NCBI RefSeq assembly: GCF_001646665.1
Contig: NZ_LWBU01000081.1
Span: 1 to 64,000 of the forward strand
Direction of reading: 5' to 3'
DNA: 64,000 bases
Source: Streptomyces noursei
Lineage (GTDB): Bacteria > Actinomycetota > Actinomycetes > Streptomycetales > Streptomycetaceae
Shown: piece after piece, positions 19,054-29,258 of the stretch
Numbering within the stretch: position 1 is the stretch's first letter
Layout: each line of letters starts with the position of its first letter
Translations under genes and position numbers: made by a program
Notes under the pieces: model-generated
What the model saw: only the letters and a program-made list of their open reading frames with translations
What the model was told of the DNA's origin: nothing
Databases searched by the model: none

Positions 19054-20016
19054 CTACCGCAGCTTGGGGTCGAGGGCGTCGCGCACCGCGTCGCCGAGCA
19101 TGATGAACGCGAGGACCGTGATGCTCAGGGCGCCGGCCGGCCACAGCAGCATGTGCGGCGCGTTGCGGATCTGCGGGGCGGCGTTGGAGATGTCGATGCC
19201 CCACGAGACGGTGGGCGGCCGCAGCCCTACGCCCAGGAACGACAGGGTGGCCTCCAGCGCGATGTACGTGCCCAGGGCGATCGTCGCCACGACGATGACG
19301 GGGGCGACGGCGTTGGGCCCCACGTGGCGCAGGAGCATCCGCCCGCCGCCGGCGCCGAGGGCCCGGGCGGCCTGGACGTAGTCGTGCTCTTTGGCGGTGA
19401 TGACCGAGCCCCGGGCGATGCGGGCGATCTGCGGCCAGCCGAGCAGCACGATGAAGCCGACCACGGGCCAGACGGTGGAGCTGGTGACGACGGACAGGAA
19501 GACCAGGCCGCCCAGGACGACGGGGATGCCGAAGAACACGTCCGCGACCCGCGAGAGCACCCCGTCCCACCAGCCGCCGAAGAACCCTGCGAGCCCGCCC
19601 AGCAGGCTGCCGAGGAGCGCGGCGCCGAGGGTGGCGCAGACGCCGACGGTGATGGACGCCCGCGCCCCGTACACGGTCCGGGTGTACACGTCGCAGCCCT
19701 GGGTGTCGTAGCCGAAGGGATGCCCGGGGGCCGAGCCCTGCTGCGACTTGGAGAGGTCGCAGCGCAGGGGGTCGGCGCTGGTGAGGATCTGCGGCCAGAT
19801 GGCGATGAGGACGAGGAAGACGATGAGCAGCGCGGAGACCAGGAAGACGGGGTTGCGGCGCAGCTGGTGCCAGGCGTCGGACCACAGGCTGCGCGGGCGG
19901 CCGGTGCCGTCGCGCTCCAGGGTCTCGGCCTCGCTCATGGCCAGGTCCATGGCGCCGCCCGCGCCGGTCGGGGCGACGGCCTCCTTCGGGTTCTGGTACG
20001 GGTCGGGCTCAGGCAT
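19054..20016 (-). CDS. oligopeptide ABC transporter permease (OppC/DppC type), operon A
   Basis: A 320-residue inner-membrane permease. A cytoplasmic N-terminus precedes the first helix (PVFLVSALLIVFLVLIAIWP). A large outside loop holds FGYDTQGCDVYTR, typical of DppC, and a core of five further helices contains the EAA loop region (QAARALGAGGGRMLLRHVGPN). Together with the OppB-type permease it forms the translocation pore. It overlaps the upstream permease by 8 bases. Confidence 0.92.
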   Translation of the reverse strand: MPEPDPYQNPKEAVAPTGAGGAMDLAMSEAETLERDGTGRPRSLWSDAWHQLRRNPVFLVSALLIVFLVLIAIWPQILTSADPLRCDLSKSQQGSAPGHPFGYDTQGCDVYTRTVYGARASITVGVCATLGAALLGSLLGGLAGFFGGWWDGVLSRVADVFFGIPVVLGGLVFLSVVTSSTVWPVVGFIVLLGWPQIARIARGSVITAKEHDYVQAARALGAGGGRMLLRHVGPNAVAPVIVVATIALGTYIALEATLSFLGVGLRPPTVSWGIDISNAAPQIRNAPHMLLWPAGALSITVLAFIMLGDAVRDALDPKLR

Positions 20017-20932
20017 AGCGGATCCTCGGGTCCAGGACCGCGTACAGCAGGTCGACGAGCAGGTTCGCCACCAGGAAGACGATCACCAGGATCGTCACGA
20101 AGCCGACGACGGTGGGGGCGTTGTTGCGGAGGATGCCCTGGTAGAGCTGGTAGCCGACGCCGTGGATGTTGAAGATCCGCTCGGTGACGATGGCGCCGCC
20201 CATCAGGGCGCCGATGTCGGCTCCGATGAAGGTGACGACGGGGATGAGGGAGTTGCGCAGGAGGTGGCGGGTGATGACCCGGTGGCGTGGCAGTCCTTTG
20301 GCGACGGCGGTGCGGACGTAGTCGGCGCGGACGTTCTCGGCGATGGAGGTGCGGCTGAGGCGGGTGACGTAGGCGAGGGAGACGAGAGCGAGGACGACGC
20401 CCGGGAGGATCAGCTCGTCGAGGCGGGCCTCGGAGGAGACCGAGGGCCGCACCCAGCCCCATTTGACGCCGAAGAGGAACTGCAGGAGGTAGCCGGAGAC
20501 GAAGGTGGGGACGGAGATGACGACGAGCGTGAGGACGAGCAGCCCGGTGTCGAGGGGGCGGCCGCGCTTCAGGCCGCTGACGACGCCCAGCGTGATGCCG
20601 ACGACGATCTCGATGACGATGGCGACCAGGGTGAGGCGGAGGGTGACGGGGAAGGCCGACGCCATCAGCTCGGTGACCGGCTGGCCGTTGAACGCGGTGC
20701 CGAAGTCGCCCTGGAAGATGGCGCCCATGTAGAGCAGGTACTGCTTCCACAGCGGCTCGTCGAGGTGGAGGTCCTCGCGGATGCGGGCGGCGGTGGCCGG
20801 GTCGGGCGCCTTGTCGCCGAAGAGGGCCGCGACGGGGTCGCCGAGCGCGTACACCATGAAGAAGATGAGGAACGTGCTGCCGATGAACACCGGGACCATC
20901 TGGAGCAGCCGCCGGATCACGTAGCGTCCCAT
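20009..20932 (-). CDS. oligopeptide ABC transporter permease (OppB/DppB type), operon A
   Basis: A 307-residue permease with six helices and the OppB/DppB N-terminus MGRYVIRRLLQMVPVFIG. Its EAA motif region reads RTAVAKGLPRHRVITRHLLR, and the C-terminus ends LLYAVLDPRIRYA, shared exactly with the operon B copy. The ATG at 20930-20932 is chosen because GGGAG lies just upstream. It follows the binding-protein gene by 29 bases. Confidence 0.92.
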   Translation of the reverse strand: MGRYVIRRLLQMVPVFIGSTFLIFFMVYALGDPVAALFGDKAPDPATAARIREDLHLDEPLWKQYLLYMGAIFQGDFGTAFNGQPVTELMASAFPVTLRLTLVAIVIEIVVGITLGVVSGLKRGRPLDTGLLVLTLVVISVPTFVSGYLLQFLFGVKWGWVRPSVSSEARLDELILPGVVLALVSLAYVTRLSRTSIAENVRADYVRTAVAKGLPRHRVITRHLLRNSLIPVVTFIGADIGALMGGAIVTERIFNIHGVGYQLYQGILRNNAPTVVGFVTILVIVFLVANLLVDLLYAVLDPRIRYA

Positions 20933-20961
20933 GGGGGCTCCCGTGGTGGAGGTGGCGGGGG

Positions 20962-22587
20962 TCAGCCGACCGTGATCCGGTCGTAGACCGGGACGCTGAA
21001 CTGGTTGAGGGCGACGTCGGAGAGCCGTTCGGAGTAGCCGGCGCTGCCGTTCTGGTACCAGAGCGGGACGGCCGGCATCTGTTCGGCGAGGATCTGCTCG
21101 GCGGCCTGGAAGTCCTTCACGGCCGTCGCCTCGTCGGCCTCGCGGTTGGCCTTGTCGACGAGGGCGTCGAACTCCTTGTTGCTGAACTTGCCGTAGTTGG
21201 AGGACCCGCCGGTGTAGTAGAGCGGCTCCAGGAAGTTCTGGATCAGCGGGTAGTCGGCCTGCCAGCCGGAGCGGAACGGGCCGGTGAACTTGTAGGTGGT
21301 CTGCTGGTTGCGGAAGTCGGCGAAGGTGCCGATGGGGTTGACGGTGCAGACGGCGCCCCGGCCGAGCGCGTTGTTGACGCTGTTGCAGACGGCGTCCATC
21401 CAGGCGCGGTGGGAACCGGTGTCGACGTTCGAGGTCAGGGTGACCTTGCCGCCGGGCAGGCCGCCGCCCTCCTCGATGAGCCGCTTGGCCTCGGCGGGGT
21501 CGTAGGTGCAGGCGTCGCCGCAGATGTCCTTGTAGCCGCCGTCGGCGCCGAGGGCGGGTGAGGTCCAGTCCTTGGCGGGGGTGCGGGTGCCCTGGAAGAT
21601 CTGCTTGGTGATCTCCTCGCGGTTGATCGCCATGGACAGGCCCCGGCGGACCTTCTCCGTCCCGGCCTTGTTCCACTCCGGGCGGTAGAGCGGGAAGACC
21701 AGCGTCTGGATGATGAGGGCGGGCTGGTTGATGTAGCGGTCGCCGAGGTCGTTCCGCACGTTCTTGAGCTGCTGCGCGGGTACGTCGTCGACGAGGTCGA
21801 GGTTCCCGGCGATCAGGTCGGTGTAGGCGGTGTTGTTGTCGGTGTAGACGATGAGGTCCACGCCGCCGTTGCGGGCCTTGTCCTCGCCGGTGTAGCCGTC
21901 CCACCGGCGCAGCTTCATGCCGCTGCCCCGGGTGTACGACTCGACCGTGTAGGGGCCGTTGCCGATGGGCTTGGCGAGCCAGGCGTCGTGGTCGGTGAAG
22001 AACACCCGGGGCAGGGGGACGAAGGCCTGGTAGCCGAGGGTCTCGGGCCAGGTGGAGAACTTCTCCTTCAGGGCGACGGTGAAGGTGCGGTCGTCCTTCA
22101 CGACCAGGCCGCGCATGGTCTTCGCCTTGGCGGGCCCGGAGGCGGGGTGGACGTCCTCGTAGCCGACGATGTCGCTGAAGAAGGGCGCGTTGGCCTGCTT
22201 GTTGTCGACGTGGGCGCCGTAGTTCCAGGCGTCGGTGAAGGACTTGGCGGTGACCGGTTCGCCGTTGCTGAACTTCCAGCCGGACCTGAGGGTGATGGTG
22301 AAGTTCTGCGAGTCGGTCGTCTCGATCTTCTCGGCGACCGTGTCGCGGGCCTCGCCGGTCTTCGGGTCGTACCTCTTCAGGCCCCGGAAGATCATGTCGA
22401 GGACCTTGCCGCCCTGGACCTCGTTGGTGTTGGCCGGCTCGATGGGGTTCTGGGGGTCGCCCCAGGAGGAGGTGAGGATGCCGTCGGCGCCGCCGGCCGC
22501 GTCGCCGCCACCACCGCAGGCGGTCGCCACGAGGGCGACGGCCGTGGCGCAGACGGCCCACTTGGCGTGCCTGGTGGCTCGGCGCAT
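20962..22587 (-). CDS. oligopeptide-binding lipoprotein (family 5), operon A
   Basis: A 541-residue extracellular solute-binding protein anchored by a lipid at C24 (signal AVALVATA-C followed by a Gly run). The fold signature of OppA/DppA proteins is clear: WKFSNGEPVTAKSFTDAWNY, then PIGNGPY and a late QAAEQILAEQMPAVPLWY. It collects peptides for the four transport genes that follow. The ATG at 22585-22587 has GGGAGG upstream. Compared with the operon B protein it has lost Lys/Asn content in favour of Arg/Asp, so ligand preference may differ. Confidence 0.93.
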   Translation of the reverse strand: MRRATRHAKWAVCATAVALVATACGGGGDAAGGADGILTSSWGDPQNPIEPANTNEVQGGKVLDMIFRGLKRYDPKTGEARDTVAEKIETTDSQNFTITLRSGWKFSNGEPVTAKSFTDAWNYGAHVDNKQANAPFFSDIVGYEDVHPASGPAKAKTMRGLVVKDDRTFTVALKEKFSTWPETLGYQAFVPLPRVFFTDHDAWLAKPIGNGPYTVESYTRGSGMKLRRWDGYTGEDKARNGGVDLIVYTDNNTAYTDLIAGNLDLVDDVPAQQLKNVRNDLGDRYINQPALIIQTLVFPLYRPEWNKAGTEKVRRGLSMAINREEITKQIFQGTRTPAKDWTSPALGADGGYKDICGDACTYDPAEAKRLIEEGGGLPGGKVTLTSNVDTGSHRAWMDAVCNSVNNALGRGAVCTVNPIGTFADFRNQQTTYKFTGPFRSGWQADYPLIQNFLEPLYYTGGSSNYGKFSNKEFDALVDKANREADEATAVKDFQAAEQILAEQMPAVPLWYQNGSAGYSERLSDVALNQFSVPVYDRITVG

Positions 22588-22762
22588 GGGTGCCTCCCGT
22601 GGTCGTCGGCGCGGTCGGGCCGTTACGGCCCAGGCCCACATACCACCGCATAAGGTGCACCGGTGCACGCTGTACCCACCCGTCCGTGCACCGCACCACC
22701 CGCATGCGCGACCCCGCCCCCGGCCCGCCCACGGCTCCCGGCCCGGGGGCGGGGATACGCAA

Positions 22763-22794
22763 AGGTGCCCCGGCCGTTTTCGGCCGGGGCACCT
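22763..22794. terminator. terminator hairpin between ABC operons
   Basis: A perfect 14-bp stem (22763-22776 with 22781-22794) and TTTT loop, placed 20 bases after the end of operon B and before the operon A promoter region (22588-22760). It separates the two transport operons transcriptionally. Confidence 0.85.
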
Positions 22795-22814
22795 CTTTCG
22801 TGCGTACGGACGCG

Positions 22815-23963
22815 TCACGCCGCGTGGACGACGTCCTTCTCCTCGGCGAAGTGGCACGCCGACTCGTGCGCCGCCGGGGAGTCGGAGCCCTGGAAGCGCT
22901 CCGGGATCGCCAGCAGCGGCACCTCGGTGGCGCACTTGTCCTGCGCCTTCCAGCACCGGGTGCGGAAGCGGCAGCCGGACGGCGGGTTCGCCGGCGAGGG
23001 GACGTCACCGGTGAGGATGATCCGCTCCCGGCCCTCGCGGGCCTCGGGGTCGGGCACCGGGACGGCCGACAGCAGCGCCTGGGTGTAGGGGTGCGTCGGG
23101 TGGTCGTAGATCTGCACGTCGGTGCCGATCTCCGCCATCTTGCCCAGGTACATCACACCGACGCGGTCGGAGATGTGCCGGACGATCGACAGGTCGTGCG
23201 CGATGAAGAGGTAGGAGAGGTTGAACTCGTCCTGGAGCTTCTCCATCAGGTTGACGACCTGCGCCTGCACCGAGACGTCCAGCGCCGAGACCGGCTCGTC
23301 GCAGATGATGATCTCCGGGTTGAGCGCCAGGCCGCGGGCGATGCCGATGCGCTGGCGCTGACCGCCGGAGAACTGGTGCGGGTAGCGGTTGATGTACTCG
23401 GGGTTGAGACCGACCACGTCGAGCAGTTCCTGCACCTTGCGGCGCCGGTCGCCCTTGGGCGCCACCTCGGGGTGGATGTCGAAGGGCTCGCCGATGATGT
23501 CGCCGACCGTCATCCGCGGGTTGAGCGAGGTGTACGGGTCCTGGAACACCATCTGGATGTTCCGGCGGACCGCCTTCAGCGCGCGGCCGGACAGCTTGGT
23601 GATGTCCTGGCCCTTGTAGAAGATCTCGCCCGCGGTCGCCGTCTCCAGCATCATCAGCAGCTTGGCGACCGTGGACTTGCCACAGCCGGACTCGCCGACG
23701 ATGCCGAGCGTCTCGCCCTGGTACAGGTCGAAGGAGACCCCGTCCACGGCCTTGACCGCGCCGACCTGCTTCTTGAACAGGATGCCCTGGGTCAGCGGGA
23801 AGTGCTTGACCAGGCCGCGCACCTGCAGGATCGGCTCGCCGCGCTCCACCGGGGCCTCGATCGCGGCGACGGCCGCGGTCTCGGTGGCCGCCTCGACCGT
23901 CTCCACCTCGGTGACGTTCGGGGTCGCGTCCACGGCCTCGTCCTCTTTCCTGAGCTCAGCCAT
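22815..23963 (-). CDS. oligopeptide ABC transporter ATPase (OppF/DppF type), operon B
   Basis: 382 residues with intact Walker [10 protein letters not shown], signature [15 protein letters not shown] and Walker [13 protein letters not shown], plus the C-terminal [12 protein letters not shown] motif. It differs from its operon A twin by an N-terminal extension of about 40 residues rich in Glu, Val, Ala and Thr, and by a Cys in the Walker B strand. It overlaps the OppD-type gene by 8 bases and is last in the operon, before a strong terminator. Confidence 0.93.
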   Translation of the reverse strand: MAELRKEDEAVDATPNVTEVETVEAATETAAVAAIEAPVERGEPILQVRGLVKHFPLTQGILFKKQVGAVKAVDGVSFDLYQGETLGIVGESGCGKSTVAKLLMMLETATAGEIFYKGQDITKLSGRALKAVRRNIQMVFQDPYTSLNPRMTVGDIIGEPFDIHPEVAPKGDRRRKVQELLDVVGLNPEYINRYPHQFSGGQRQRIGIARGLALNPEIIICDEPVSALDVSVQAQVVNLMEKLQDEFNLSYLFIAHDLSIVRHISDRVGVMYLGKMAEIGTDVQIYDHPTHPYTQALLSAVPVPDPEAREGRERIILTGDVPSPANPPSGCRFRTRCWKAQDKCATEVPLLAIPERFQGSDSPAAHESACHFAEEKDVVHAA

Positions 23964-24990
23964 GGATCGTCTCCTTCCAGAAGTGGCACGCGCTGCCGCG
24001 GCCGGGCAGCTCGCCGCCGTCCTGCTCGGTCACCGACACCAGGGCCGGGACCTCCGTACGGCAGATGTCGGTCGCCTTGGGGCAGCGCGGGTTGAAGGCG
24101 CAGCCCGTGGGGATCTTCATCAGGTTGGGCGGCAGGCCCTTGATCGCGTACAGCTCCTGGCCCTTCTGGTCCAGGCGCGGGATGGAGTCGAGCAGACCAC
24201 GGGTGTACGGGTGCGCCGGGCGCTTGTACAGGTCGTGGATGGGCGACTGCTCGACGATCCGGCCCGCGTACATCACCGCGATCTTGTCGGCGACGTCCGC
24301 GACCACACCGAGGTCGTGGGTGATGAGGATCAGACCCATGTTCTCCTCGCGCTGGAGCTCCGCGAGCAGGTCCATGACCTGGGCCTGGACGGTCACGTCG
24401 AGCGCGGTGGTCGGCTCGTCCGCGATGATCAGGTCCGGCTCCAGCGCCATCGCCATGGCGATCATGATGCGCTGGCGCATACCGCCGGAGAACTGGTGCG
24501 GGTAGTCGTTCACCCGTGCCGCCGCGGCCGGGATCTTCACCCGGTCCATCAGCTCGATGGCCCTGGCCTTCGCCTCCTTGCGGGACAGGCCCAGGTGCAC
24601 CCGGTACATCTCGCCGAGCTGGTAGCCGACGGACAGCACCGGGTTCAGCGCGGAGAGCGCGTCCTGGAAGATCATCGCGATCCGGCGGCCGCGGATCTTG
24701 CGGCGCTCCTCGGCGGACATCTTCAGCATGTCCTCGCCGTGGAACAGGATCTCGCCCTTGGGGATGCGGCCGGGCGGCATGTCGAGGATGCCCATGATCG
24801 CCTGGGCGGTCACCGACTTGCCGGAGCCGGACTCGCCGAGGACGGCGAGGGTCTCGCCGGCGTCGACGCTGTAGCTCACACCGTTGATGGCCTTGGCGAC
24901 GCCGTCCCGGGTGTGGAACTCGACGTGCAGGTCGCGCACTTCGAGGAGCGGAGCGCTCGTCGCGCTCGTCTTCTTGTCGATGGTGGTCAA
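23956..24990 (-). CDS. oligopeptide ABC transporter ATPase (OppD/DppD type), operon B
   Basis: 344 residues: Walker [10 protein letters not shown], signature [17 protein letters not shown], Walker [13 protein letters not shown], and C-terminal Cys motif [11 protein letters not shown]. It works as a heterodimer with the adjacent OppF-type ATPase. It starts 11 bases after the upstream permease gene. Close similarity to the operon A protein shows the operons arose by duplication. Confidence 0.93.
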   Translation of the reverse strand: MTTIDKKTSATSAPLLEVRDLHVEFHTRDGVAKAINGVSYSVDAGETLAVLGESGSGKSVTAQAIMGILDMPPGRIPKGEILFHGEDMLKMSAEERRKIRGRRIAMIFQDALSALNPVLSVGYQLGEMYRVHLGLSRKEAKARAIELMDRVKIPAAAARVNDYPHQFSGGMRQRIMIAMAMALEPDLIIADEPTTALDVTVQAQVMDLLAELQREENMGLILITHDLGVVADVADKIAVMYAGRIVEQSPIHDLYKRPAHPYTRGLLDSIPRLDQKGQELYAIKGLPPNLMKIPTGCAFNPRCPKATDICRTEVPALVSVTEQDGGELPGRGSACHFWKETIHG

Positions 24991-25001
24991 CGTACGCCCT
25001 C

Positions 25002-25955
25002 CTAGCGCAGCTTGGGGTCGAGGGCGTCGCGGACAGCTTCGCCGAGCATGATGAACGCCAGGACCGTGACGCTGAGGAACAGCGACGGGAAGAGCACCAT
25101 GTGCGGGGCGCTCAGGAAGCGGTCCTGACCGTCACTGATCATCAGGCCCCAGGAGATGTTCGGGGACTGGACGCCGATGCCGAGGTACGAGAACGCCGCC
25201 TCGGCCGAGATGTAGACGCCGAGGTTGATGGTGCTGACGACGATCACCGGGGCGAGCGCGTTCGGCAGGATGTGGCGCATCGCGATGCGCCAGCCGCCGG
25301 CACCGAGCGCGCGGGCGGCCATCACGTAGTCGTTCTGCTTGTTGGTGATCACCGCACCGCGCATGATGCGGAACAGCTGCGGCCAGCCGAGCACCGCCAT
25401 GATCAGCGAGACCGTGACGACGTTGCCGGTACCGAGCATGGCCAGCACGAGCAGACCGCCGAGCATGGTCGGGATGGCGAACCAGATCTCGGTGAAGCGG
25501 GAGACGAGGACGTCCAGCCAGCCGCTGCGCAGACCGGCGACCATGCCGAGGACGCAGCCGACCAGCGTGGTCAGCACGGAGGTCAGCACACCGACGATGA
25601 TCGAGTTGCGGGTGCCGTAGATGGTCCGCGTGTAGATGTCGCAGCCCTGGACGTCGAAGCCGAACCAGTGCGCGCCGCTGGGCGGCACGACCGAGTTCGA
25701 CAGGTCGCAGAAGCCCTTGGCGTACGGGTCGCCGCTGGTGAACAGGCCCGGGAGCGCGGCGATGACCAGCAGGGCGAGGATCAGCACGGCGGAGACCAGG
25801 AAGACCCAGTTGTGCATGAGGTCGCGACGGGCGTCGCTCCACATGCTGGCGACCCGCTCGGGCTTGTCCTTCTTCATGCCCTTGACGGCGCTGCCGGGCG
25901 CGGTCGCGACCGGGACCGCGCTCTCCTCGACGGTGGCGGAGGTGTTCTCAGGCAT
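25002..25955 (-). CDS. oligopeptide ABC transporter permease (OppC/DppC type), operon B
   Basis: A 317-residue permease with the first helix WVFLVSAVLILALLVIAALP, an outside loop with FGFDVQGCDIYTR, and the EAA-type loop MAARALGAGGWRIAMRHILP. The C-terminal MLGEAVRDALDPKLR is shared with operon A. It overlaps the OppB-type gene by 8 bases, as in operon A. Confidence 0.92.
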   Translation of the reverse strand: MPENTSATVEESAVPVATAPGSAVKGMKKDKPERVASMWSDARRDLMHNWVFLVSAVLILALLVIAALPGLFTSGDPYAKGFCDLSNSVVPPSGAHWFGFDVQGCDIYTRTIYGTRNSIIVGVLTSVLTTLVGCVLGMVAGLRSGWLDVLVSRFTEIWFAIPTMLGGLLVLAMLGTGNVVTVSLIMAVLGWPQLFRIMRGAVITNKQNDYVMAARALGAGGWRIAMRHILPNALAPVIVVSTINLGVYISAEAAFSYLGIGVQSPNISWGLMISDGQDRFLSAPHMVLFPSLFLSVTVLAFIMLGEAVRDALDPKLR

Positions 25956-26871
25956 AGCGGATCCTCGGGTCGAGCACGGCGTAGAGCAGGTCCACGATCA
26001 GGTTGGCGGCGATGTAGACGAGGACGAGCACGGTGACGATGCTGACGACGGTCGTCCCCTGGCGCAGGTACACGGCCTGGTAGAGCGTGCCGCCGATGCC
26101 GGGGATGTTGAAGATGCGCTCGGTGATGATCGCTCCGCCCATCAGGGCGCCGAGGTCGACACCGAGGAAGGTGACGATCGGGATCATGGCGTTGCGCAGG
26201 GCGTGCCGCACGATGACCCGCGACCGGCTCAGACCCTTGGCGGTGGCGGTGCGCACGTAGTCGGCGCGCATCGTCTCCATCATGGAGGTGCGGGTCAGGC
26301 GGGTGATGTACGCGAGCGACGCGGAGGCGAGCACCACGGCCGGCAGGATGAGGGTGGTCATGTCCTCGGAGTCGTAACTGATGGGCGCGATGGCCCACTT
26401 GACGCCGAGCACCAGCTGGAGCACGTTGCCCAGCACGAAGACCGGGACGGAGACCAGGAGAAGGGTCGACAGCAGCACGACGTTGTCGAGGAACTTGCCG
26501 CGGCCGAGGGCCGCGAAGACGCCGGCGACGATGCCGACGACCGCCTCGACGGCGAACGCGATGGTCGCCAGGTTGAGCGTGACGGGGAACGTCTCGCTCA
26601 TGATCTCGGCCACCGGCCGGCCGGTGAAGTCGGTGCCGAAATCGCCCGTCAGCACGCCCGAGATGTAGTACCAGTACCGCTGGTAGAGCGGGTCATTGAG
26701 GTGGTACTGCTCCCGCAGGATGGCGGTGATGTTCGGGTCTGCCTTCTTCTCCCCGGCCAGCGCCTGGATGGGGTCGCCGGGCAGCAGGAAGACGAGGCAG
26801 TAGATAAGAATTGTCGCGCCGAGCAGTACGGGTATCGCCTGCAGAAGACGCCTGATCACATAACGACCCAT
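25948..26871 (-). CDS. oligopeptide ABC transporter permease (OppB/DppB type), operon B
   Basis: A 307-residue permease starting MGRYVIRRLLQAIPVLLGAT, with six helices and EAA-type loop RTATAKGLSRSRVIVRHALR. The ATG at 26869-26871 is preferred over an in-frame upstream start because GGAG lies 5 bases before it. It follows the binding-protein gene after 155 bases, a longer gap than in operon A, so an internal promoter or processing site is possible. Confidence 0.92.
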   Translation of the reverse strand: MGRYVIRRLLQAIPVLLGATILIYCLVFLLPGDPIQALAGEKKADPNITAILREQYHLNDPLYQRYWYYISGVLTGDFGTDFTGRPVAEIMSETFPVTLNLATIAFAVEAVVGIVAGVFAALGRGKFLDNVVLLSTLLLVSVPVFVLGNVLQLVLGVKWAIAPISYDSEDMTTLILPAVVLASASLAYITRLTRTSMMETMRADYVRTATAKGLSRSRVIVRHALRNAMIPIVTFLGVDLGALMGGAIITERIFNIPGIGGTLYQAVYLRQGTTVVSIVTVLVLVYIAANLIVDLLYAVLDPRIRYA

Positions 26872-27026
26872 CAGGTCTCCAGTTGTACGGATACCGGGGA
26901 GGCACAGCCATGGGCCCCGGCCCGGGTGAGGGGTAATCGACAACGGGACGGCAGAAGGGGGGTGACGGGGTACACCCCGTCACCCCCACTGCTGTCAGGA
27001 TCTCCCTGCGGAGATCCTTTGAACCG

Positions 27027-28646
27027 TCAGGCGGGGTTGACCGTGGTCCAGTCGATCTGGGTCATGTTGTCGATCCGCACGCCCGGCTTGAGGTTCTTGG
27101 AGAGGCCGGCGTTCAGCTTGTAGAAGTACACCGGGATGTACGGCATGTCCTTGAGGATGAGGTCGTCGGCCTGCTGGTAGGCCTTGATCGCCGCGTCCTC
27201 GGTGGTCGCCGTGTCACCCTGGTCGAGGAACTTCTCGACCTGCGGGTTGACGTAGCCCGAGTAGTTGGAGCCGTGCTCGATGGCGTCCTCGGAGAAGACC
27301 GGGCGCAGGTAGTTCTCCGGGTGCGGGTAGTCCATGGACCACGCCAGGCGGAAGGCGCCGCTGTACTTCTTGTCGCCGAGGTCGTTCAGGATGGTCTGGA
27401 ACTGCTCGAACGGCTTGACGGTGACGTCGACGCCGAGGTTCTTCTCGAGCTGCGCGGCGACGGCCTCGATCCAGTCCTTGTGGCCGCCGTCGGCGTTGTA
27501 GCCGAGCTCCATCTTGTTGCCCGGCAGGCCGCCCGCGGCGTCGAACGCCTTCTTGGCCGCGGCCGGGTCGAAGGTGCAGGGCGCGCCGCAGGCACCGCTG
27601 CGGTAGCCCGGGACCAGCGGGTTGATGAAGTCGTCCGCGGGCGTACGGGTGTTGACGAAGATCTTCTCGGTGATCGCCTTGCGGTCGATCGCCTGGGAGA
27701 TGGCCTTGCGGATCTCCGGCTTCGCGTAGACCTTGTTGTACTTGATCGGGAAGCCGATGTAGCCGACGCCCGAGTCGGTGCCCTGGATGTAGCGGTCACC
27801 GAGGTCCTTGGCGGCGGTGGTCATCGCGGACAGCGGAACGGTGTCCATGATGTCGACGCGGCCGCCGAGCAGGTCACGGTAGGCCGTGTCCTGGTTGTTG
27901 TAGATCTTGAACGTGACGCCGGGGATCTTGACCTCGGCCGCGTCCGGGTGCTTGTCGAACTTGACCGTCTTGATCTGCTGGTTGCGGACGAACTTGCCGT
28001 CCATCTTGAACATGCCGTTGCCGATGGGCGCGGTCTCGAAGCCCTTCGGGTCCTTGAAGAAGGCCTTCGGCAGCGGGTAGAACGCGTTGAAGCCCAGCAT
28101 GGTCTTGAAGGCGCTGAACGGAGCCGTGAGCGTGACCTCGAGGGTCTTCTCGTCGACGACCTTCAGGCCCTTCATCTTGTCCGTCGCGGGCTTCTTGCCC
28201 TCGCCCGGGTTCAGGTCGGCGTAGCCCTCGATCTTGTTGTAGAGAGGGTTCGTCTCCTGCGTGTTGTCCTGGTTGGCGCCGTAGTTCCAGGCGTCCGCGA
28301 AGGACTGAGCGGTGACGGGCTCACCGTTGTGGAACGTGTAGCCGTCCTTGAGCTTGATCGTCCAGACCTTGCTGTCCTTGGTCTCGATCGACGCGGCCAT
28401 GTCGAGCTGGGTCTCGTTCTTCTCGTCGTACCGCACGAGGCCGGTGAACAGGGCGTTCATGACCTCGGAGCCCTCGGACTCGTACGTGTTCGACGGGATC
28501 AGACCGTTCTGGGGCTCTCCGAGCTCCATCACGACCTGCTTGGCACCGTTGGCCTTGCTGTCGCTACCGCCACCGCCACAGGCCGTGGCTGCCAGGGCGA
28601 CGACTATCGCGCCCGCGACCCACTTGGCGCTCTTGGCACCGCGCAT
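27027..28646 (-). CDS. oligopeptide-binding lipoprotein (family 5), operon B
   Basis: A 539-residue lipoprotein (lipid anchor at C23 in ALAATA-C plus a Gly run). It has the SBP_bac_5 signature YTFHNGEPVTAQSFADAWNY, the middle PIGNGMF and the late YQQADDLILKDMPYIPVYF. It is Lys-rich for a Streptomyces protein, often a sign of high expression. GAGGAGG precedes ATG 28644-28646. It heads operon B. The arrangement resembles the peptide transporters near bldK in S. coelicolor, whose BldK importer takes up a developmental signal peptide, but identity with bldK is not shown: bldK has a permease gene first. Confidence 0.93.
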   Translation of the reverse strand: MRGAKSAKWVAGAIVVALAATACGGGGSDSKANGAKQVVMELGEPQNGLIPSNTYESEGSEVMNALFTGLVRYDEKNETQLDMAASIETKDSKVWTIKLKDGYTFHNGEPVTAQSFADAWNYGANQDNTQETNPLYNKIEGYADLNPGEGKKPATDKMKGLKVVDEKTLEVTLTAPFSAFKTMLGFNAFYPLPKAFFKDPKGFETAPIGNGMFKMDGKFVRNQQIKTVKFDKHPDAAEVKIPGVTFKIYNNQDTAYRDLLGGRVDIMDTVPLSAMTTAAKDLGDRYIQGTDSGVGYIGFPIKYNKVYAKPEIRKAISQAIDRKAITEKIFVNTRTPADDFINPLVPGYRSGACGAPCTFDPAAAKKAFDAAGGLPGNKMELGYNADGGHKDWIEAVAAQLEKNLGVDVTVKPFEQFQTILNDLGDKKYSGAFRLAWSMDYPHPENYLRPVFSEDAIEHGSNYSGYVNPQVEKFLDQGDTATTEDAAIKAYQQADDLILKDMPYIPVYFYKLNAGLSKNLKPGVRIDNMTQIDWTTVNPA

Positions 28647-29258
28647 GGGTTCCTCCTCATGAGTCCACTTGTCACTACAAGAGGGGCACTTCGAGGTGGT
28701 ACGCCGACACCCCTGACGGCGATGACCCAAGTGCCCCGAGTGTGCTCGTGAGTCGGCGCTCCCCACAGCGCGTGACCCATTGACCCGAGCTCAATGGAGC
28801 CAACTATTAAGTACGTCCGGGCCGTAAACCACACTTAAAGGGTCTCGTTTTGGCAACATCACCAAGGCCCCGAAGACCGAAATCCGGACAAAGCGAGCAC
28901 AGACAGACACCCGCGAAACGGACCGTTAACACATGTTCCGGAGAGCGACGGTCGATATCCGGACGCTTCGTCAGGGAAAACTCGTTGACGTGCCGCCGGC
29001 CGCAGCCACCGGGAAGCGGCCGGTGCGGGCCCCGCCGGCCGTTCTGGTAGGGGGCCCGCGGGTGCCCCCTGCCTGCCCGGCGCGGGGACAGCGAAAACTC
29101 CCCGCCGGGGAAGGGGATCAGCCCTTCCCGGACGGGGAGTTGACGGCTCGCGGGCGCCTCGGGAGCCGCCGGCGGCCCGTGGGGACCGCCGCGGGGGCGG
29201 CCCCGGTGGACCTCCGCGGGTCCGTGGCGAGGCGCCCAGGGCCCCTGAGGGCCCCCGA
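28647..29258. promoter_or_regulatory. intergenic region: operon B promoter and typA 3' region
   Basis: No gene recognised in about 610 bases. The part next to the operon B binding protein (28647-28860) is relatively AT-rich, including CAACTATTAAGTACG near 28800, and should carry the promoter. The far part is GC-rich and contains the typA terminator hairpin (29096-29141). Confidence 0.5.
29096..29141 (-). terminator. typA terminator hairpin
   Basis: A 20-base stem (29096-29115 with 29122-29141), 18 of 20 positions paired, loop of 6. It lies about 120 bases beyond the typA stop codon. Confidence 0.75.

Noticed and set aside
27027..28646. Operon B named as bldK
   Set aside because: bldK has a permease gene before the binding protein; here the binding protein comes first, so the name was withheld.
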